Origin: Saccharopolyspora hirsuta
GTDB lineage: Bacteria; Actinomycetota; Actinomycetes; Mycobacteriales; Pseudonocardiaceae
NCBI RefSeq assembly: GCF_008630535.1
Contig: NZ_VWPH01000005.1
Span: 1 to 64,000 of the forward strand
DNA length: 64,000 bases
Direction of reading: 5' to 3'
The first letter of the stretch is position 1. Every line of letters begins with the position of its first letter. Below are positions 61,043 through 64,000 of the stretch, in pieces. The notes under the pieces were generated by a model. That model was not told the origin of the DNA and ran no database searches. It saw nothing but the letters and a program-made list of their open reading frames with translations. Both the position numbers and the translations under genes were made by a program.

Positions 61043-61597
61043 GTGACGCGTCCCTACCACCACGGCGACCTGCGCGCGGCCCTGCTGTCGGCGGCCGTGG
61101 AGATGATCGCCGACCACGGCACGGCGCAGCTGAGCCTGCGCGAGCTGGCCCGCCGCGCCGGGGTCTCGCACGCCGCGCCGCGCCACCACTTCGGCGACAA
61201 GCCGGGCCTGTTCACCGCGCTGGCCGCCGAAGGCCAGCAGCTGCTCACCGAGGAACTGCTGGCCGCGGCACCCGACCTGCGCGAGATGGGGGTGCGCTAC
61301 GTCGGCTTCGCCGTGCGCCACCCCGGGCACTTCGAAGTGATGCAGCGCCCCGACCTGTGGCGCGCCGACGATCCGGACCTGCTGGCGGCCAAGGCCGCCA
61401 CGGCACGGGCACTGCGCGCCGGGCTACCGGCCGGTCTGGGCGAGGCCGAGGCGGAGCGGGCGGCGCTGGCCGCCTGGTCGCTCGCGCACGGCTTCGCCAC
61501 GCTCACCCTGTCCGGAACCCTGCCGCCGCAGGTCCGCGACCGCGACACCGCCGAGGCGTTCCGCGAGATCGCGGGCCTGCTCGAGGTGCGGCGCTGA
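61043..61597 (+). CDS. TetR family regulator
   Basis: 184 aa. N-terminal helix-turn-helix (HHGDLRAALLSAAVEMIADHG, LSLRELARRAGVSHAAPRHHFGDK) and a C-terminal ligand domain of the TetR_C_13/WHG type (FAVRHPGHFEVMQRPDLW). GTG 61043 sits six bases after a CAAGAT hexamer within operator site 2. Likely represses itself and the divergent SCO6745 gene. Confidence 0.92.
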   Translation: MTRPYHHGDLRAALLSAAVEMIADHGTAQLSLRELARRAGVSHAAPRHHFGDKPGLFTALAAEGQQLLTEELLAAAPDLREMGVRYVGFAVRHPGHFEVMQRPDLWRADDPDLLAAKAATARALRAGLPAGLGEAEAERAALAAWSLAHGFATLTLSGTLPPQVRDRDTAEAFREIAGLLEVRR

Positions 61598-61598
61598 G

Positions 61599-62513
61599 TC
61601 ACGGCCCCAGGGGCAGCAGGGTGTCGGCGATGGTGGTCTGCACCGGGTTGAGGCGGGGATGGCCGTCCTCGACGTCCCACAGGCAGTTCTGCAGCACTCG
61701 CGCCAGCGACCAGCCCACCGCCCGGCGCCGGTCCAGGCCCAGCACCTCGGTGAGGATCGCGAAGCGGCGGCGCAGCGCGGCGGGCAGGTCCCCGGTGGCC
61801 ACCATCTGCTCCCAGCGGTTGTCCAGCGCGGGCAGCAGGTCGAAGCCGGGGTCGCCGATCAGCGGCTGCGGGTCGATGGCCAGCCACGGTTCCCGCGCAC
61901 CGGCCAGGACGTTGTCGTAGTGCAGGTCCCAGTGCAGCAACCGGTCGCCGGGTTCGTCGAGCAGGTCGGTGACGATGTCGGCGCAGCGCCGCAGCAACCT
62001 GCCCTCCTCGTCGGTCAGCTGCGCGCACGCCCGCGGGGTGTCTCGCACCATCGCCGCCGCGATGGCCCCCAGGTCCCGCACGCCCGGTGGGGCGGGGGTG
62101 GCGTGCAGGCGTTGCAGCAGTCCGGCGAGGACACCCACCGCGGCATCGTCATCGTCCACACTCGACAGCGCGGTCTGGCCGAGGCGTTCCAGCAGCATGC
62201 TGCCCGAGTCCGGATCGTGGGCGAGCAACCGCACCGCGCCGCGACCGTCCCAGGCCCGCAGCCCCAGCGGTTCACCGGCGGTGTCGGGGGTGACGGGCTG
62301 CAACTTCAGCACTGCCCTGGTGCCGTCGGCGCGCAGCACCGGCAGGACCAGGGCCACCATGCCGTGCTGGGGTGCGCCGTCGGGGCGAAGATCCCACGCC
62401 GCCAGCTGCCGCTCGGCCAGCGCGGGCAGGTCGGTGAGCCAGCGGCCGTCACCGAAGATCTCGCGGTGGGTGGCGGCGTAGGACTCCGGGACCACCACAG
62501 CCGAATCAGTCAC
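61599..62513 (-). CDS. APH(6)/hydroxyurea-phosphotransferase-like kinase
   Basis: 304 aa. Aminoglycoside phosphotransferase fold: catalytic LLHWDLHYDNVLAG and metal-binding AIDPQPLIGDPGFDLLPAL, typical of the APH_6_hur (streptomycin 6-kinase-like) group. Could inactivate an antibiotic or phosphorylate a metabolite. GTG 62513 is chosen because AAGGAG lies nine bases upstream; GTG 62534 has no site. Confidence 0.88.
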   Translation of the reverse strand: MTDSAVVVPESYAATHREIFGDGRWLTDLPALAERQLAAWDLRPDGAPQHGMVALVLPVLRADGTRAVLKLQPVTPDTAGEPLGLRAWDGRGAVRLLAHDPDSGSMLLERLGQTALSSVDDDDAAVGVLAGLLQRLHATPAPPGVRDLGAIAAAMVRDTPRACAQLTDEEGRLLRRCADIVTDLLDEPGDRLLHWDLHYDNVLAGAREPWLAIDPQPLIGDPGFDLLPALDNRWEQMVATGDLPAALRRRFAILTEVLGLDRRRAVGWSLARVLQNCLWDVEDGHPRLNPVQTTIADTLLPLGP

Positions 62514-62609
62514 TGAAACTTTCTCCTTCGTCACCGGAAGAATCTCGTGCGGATGGCGAAGGAGCGTCGGGGGCGATCGGGGGCGTCAAAGCATGAGGCC
62601 ACTGTAGCC

Positions 62610-63383
62610 TCAGCGGCCCTGCCAGCGGTGCGGGGTCTTGTCCAGGAACGCCCGCACCCCGTGCTGGAAGTCCTGGCTGCCGAACACCGTGCGCACCAGG
62701 TCATCACCGTCGGGCAGGTTCGCCAGCCGCAGCCGCCGGACCGCTTCCTTGGCCGCCCACATCGTCAGCGGCGCGTGCTCGGCCAGCCGCCCGGCGATCC
62801 CGGCCACGGTGGCATCCAGCTCGTCCACTTCGCACACCTCGGCGAGGAACCCGGCGGCGTGCGCCTCGGCGGCGTCGAACAGGCGGGCGCGCAGCAGCAT
62901 GTCCTTGGCGCGGGCGGGCCCGAGGTGGAACACCAGCATCGAGTAGGTGTTCATCGCCAGGCAGTTGCCCAGGGTGCGGGCCACCGGCACCCCGAAGCGC
63001 CCGGTGGTGGTCGACACCCGCAGGTCGCACGCGGCGGCCAGCGCGATGCCCGCGCCCACGCAGTAACCCGAGATCGCCGCGATCGTGGGCACCCGCACCG
63101 CCTCGAGGCGCTCCAGGACGGCCTCCATGCGCTGCTCGTAGGCCACCCCGTCCTCACCGCTGGTGAACTCGGTGAACTGGGAGATGTCGGTCCCGGCCAC
63201 GAACGCCTCCTGCCCGGCGCCGCGCAGCACCAGCACCCGGATGCCGGGGTCGTCCTCGGCGGTGCGGCAGGCGGCCACCAGCCCGTCGTACATCGCCCAG
63301 GTCATGGCGTTGCGCTGGGCGGGCCGGTTGAACACCACCTGCAGCACGGCACCGTCGCGGGTGGTGATCAGCTCATCGGACAT
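62610..63383 (-). CDS. Enoyl-CoA hydratase/isomerase family protein
   Basis: 257 aa. Crotonase fold with oxyanion-hole segments GQEAFVAGTDISQF and AISGYCVGAGIALAAACDLR. Of the two usual catalytic Glu, the first position reads NTYSMLVFHLG and I cannot confirm either, so hydratase activity is not assured. Overlaps the upstream TctA gene by 11 bases, suggesting co-expression with a carboxylate transporter. Confidence 0.88.
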   Translation of the reverse strand: MSDELITTRDGAVLQVVFNRPAQRNAMTWAMYDGLVAACRTAEDDPGIRVLVLRGAGQEAFVAGTDISQFTEFTSGEDGVAYEQRMEAVLERLEAVRVPTIAAISGYCVGAGIALAAACDLRVSTTTGRFGVPVARTLGNCLAMNTYSMLVFHLGPARAKDMLLRARLFDAAEAHAAGFLAEVCEVDELDATVAGIAGRLAEHAPLTMWAAKEAVRRLRLANLPDGDDLVRTVFGSQDFQHGVRAFLDKTPHRWQGR

Positions 63384-64000
63384 GGGTCTCCTCCGGGGAT
63401 GCGGTGCGCGAGCGCAGGCGTCGCGCCAGGGCGGGGCCGATGAGCAGCAGCAGCGCGGCTGCGAGGATGCTCACCGTGATCGGTTGGGTGGCCAGCAGCC
63501 ACAGGTTGCCGTCCAGCAGCGCCGAGGACTGCACCAGCGCCTTCTCGAACAGCGCGCCGATGACCACGCCGACCACCAGCGGCGCCATCGGCAGGTCGAA
63601 GCGCTTCATGCCGTAGCCGAGGACGCCGAAGACCAGCACCAGCCAGACGCTGAAGAGGTTGTTGTCGATGGCGTAGGCGCCCACGAAGCTGGTGAACAGG
63701 ATCAGCGGGTAGAGGTAGCCGTAGGGGATGCGCAGCAGCTGCGCGAACACCGGCGCCAGGGGCAGGTTGAGCACCAGCAGGATCACGTTGCCGATGAAGA
63801 ACGACACCAGCAGGCCCCACACCAGGTCGGGTTGTTCGTCGAACAGCAGCGGCCCGGGTTGGATGCCGTAGACGGTCAGCGCGCCCAGCAGCACCGCGGT
63901 GGTGGCCCCGCCGGGGATGCCCAGCGTCAGCGTCGGGATGAAGTTGGCGTTGGCCGCGGCGTTGTTGGCGCTCTCCGGCGCGGCCACGCCCTGGATGGCG
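63373..64000 (-). CDS. Tripartite tricarboxylate transporter permease TctA, C-terminal part
   Basis: At least 209 aa, with the N-terminus beyond the window. GVAAPESANNAAANANFIPTL and LTLGIPGG are the TctA signature, followed by about five membrane segments. TctA is the large membrane subunit of TTT uptake systems for citrate-like acids. tctB and the binding protein tctC would be expected upstream, outside the window. Confidence 0.92.
   Translation of the reverse strand, partial: AIQGVAAPESANNAAANANFIPTLTLGIPGGATTAVLLGALTVYGIQPGPLLFDEQPDLVWGLLVSFFIGNVILLVLNLPLAPVFAQLLRIPYGYLYPLILFTSFVGAYAIDNNLFSVWLVLVFGVLGYGMKRFDLPMAPLVVGVVIGALFEKALVQSSALLDGNLWLLATQPITVSILAAALLLLIGPALARRLRSRTASPEETHVR

Noticed and set aside
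1-64000. CRISPR array, insertion sequence, prophage, tRNA or rRNA
   Set aside because: No regularly spaced repeats, transposase or integrase frames, phage structural genes or recognisable RNA genes were seen by eye.

Overview
The window is very GC-rich DNA with almost exclusively G/C-ending codons, many GTG and TTG starts, and an actinobacterial gene set: a mce lipid-transporter operon, two LytR-CpsA-Psr proteins, and DUF5313 and DUF3097 proteins. Together with a full hopanoid operon and no obvious mycolic-acid genes, this suggests a soil member of the Pseudonocardiaceae. A Saccharopolyspora-like organism is my best guess, from gene content only. I see no tRNA, rRNA, CRISPR array, insertion sequence or prophage.

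Layout. 1-750 holds no convincing gene but has a large interrupted inverted repeat (557-695). 751-9312 (minus) is a complete mce operon (yrbEA-yrbEB-mceABCDEF plus one Mce-associated gene), nearly every gene overlapping the next. 9924-17579 (plus) is a tightly coupled hopanoid operon: hpnC, hpnD, hpnE, a prenyl diphosphate synthase, shc, hpnG, hpnH. It converges with no gap on a coupled three-gene minus operon (17576-21584): a glycosyltransferase fused to a wax-ester-synthase/DGAT-type acyltransferase, an EamA-type membrane protein and a short-chain dehydrogenase. This is the most novel-looking biosynthetic unit here. 21.7-33.9 kb is mostly housekeeping: carbonic anhydrase, LCP protein, GNAT, LarA-like protein, universal stress protein, threonine dehydratase, NfeD/SPFH pair, VOC protein, AraC regulator.

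34.1-48.2 kb is catabolic and regulatory. A GntR regulator and MFS transporter share a clear operator. Then come an aldehyde dehydrogenase with a substituted catalytic glutamate, a LysR/YeiH pair, and a likely regulon marked by three copies of an ATTGTC(A/G)ACAAT operator. The operator copies sit near a hydroxyacid dehydrogenase/amidase pair, a DUF3830 protein, two unequal Asp/Glu-racemase-superfamily enzymes, their GntR regulator, a semialdehyde-type dehydrogenase and a class III aminotransferase. The combination suggests degradation of a nitrogen-containing compound that I cannot name.

48.4-64 kb holds an LCP protein, a secreted GH25 lysozyme, an unusual ABC-ATPase-fold protein, a phosphoribosyltransferase, an Hsp100 ATPase lacking both the middle domain and a recognisable ClpP loop, a STAS protein, a secreted endoglycoceramidase-like GH5 enzyme, thyA-folA, an SCO6745-type protein facing a TetR regulator over twin operators, an APH-type kinase, an enoyl-CoA hydratase and a TctA permease cut by the window end.

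Two features recur. At least eight genes have a -10-like hexamer 6-7 bases before the start codon, suggesting leaderless mRNAs. A TTCAGTGT-containing element appears four times in intergenic DNA, always in the same orientation.
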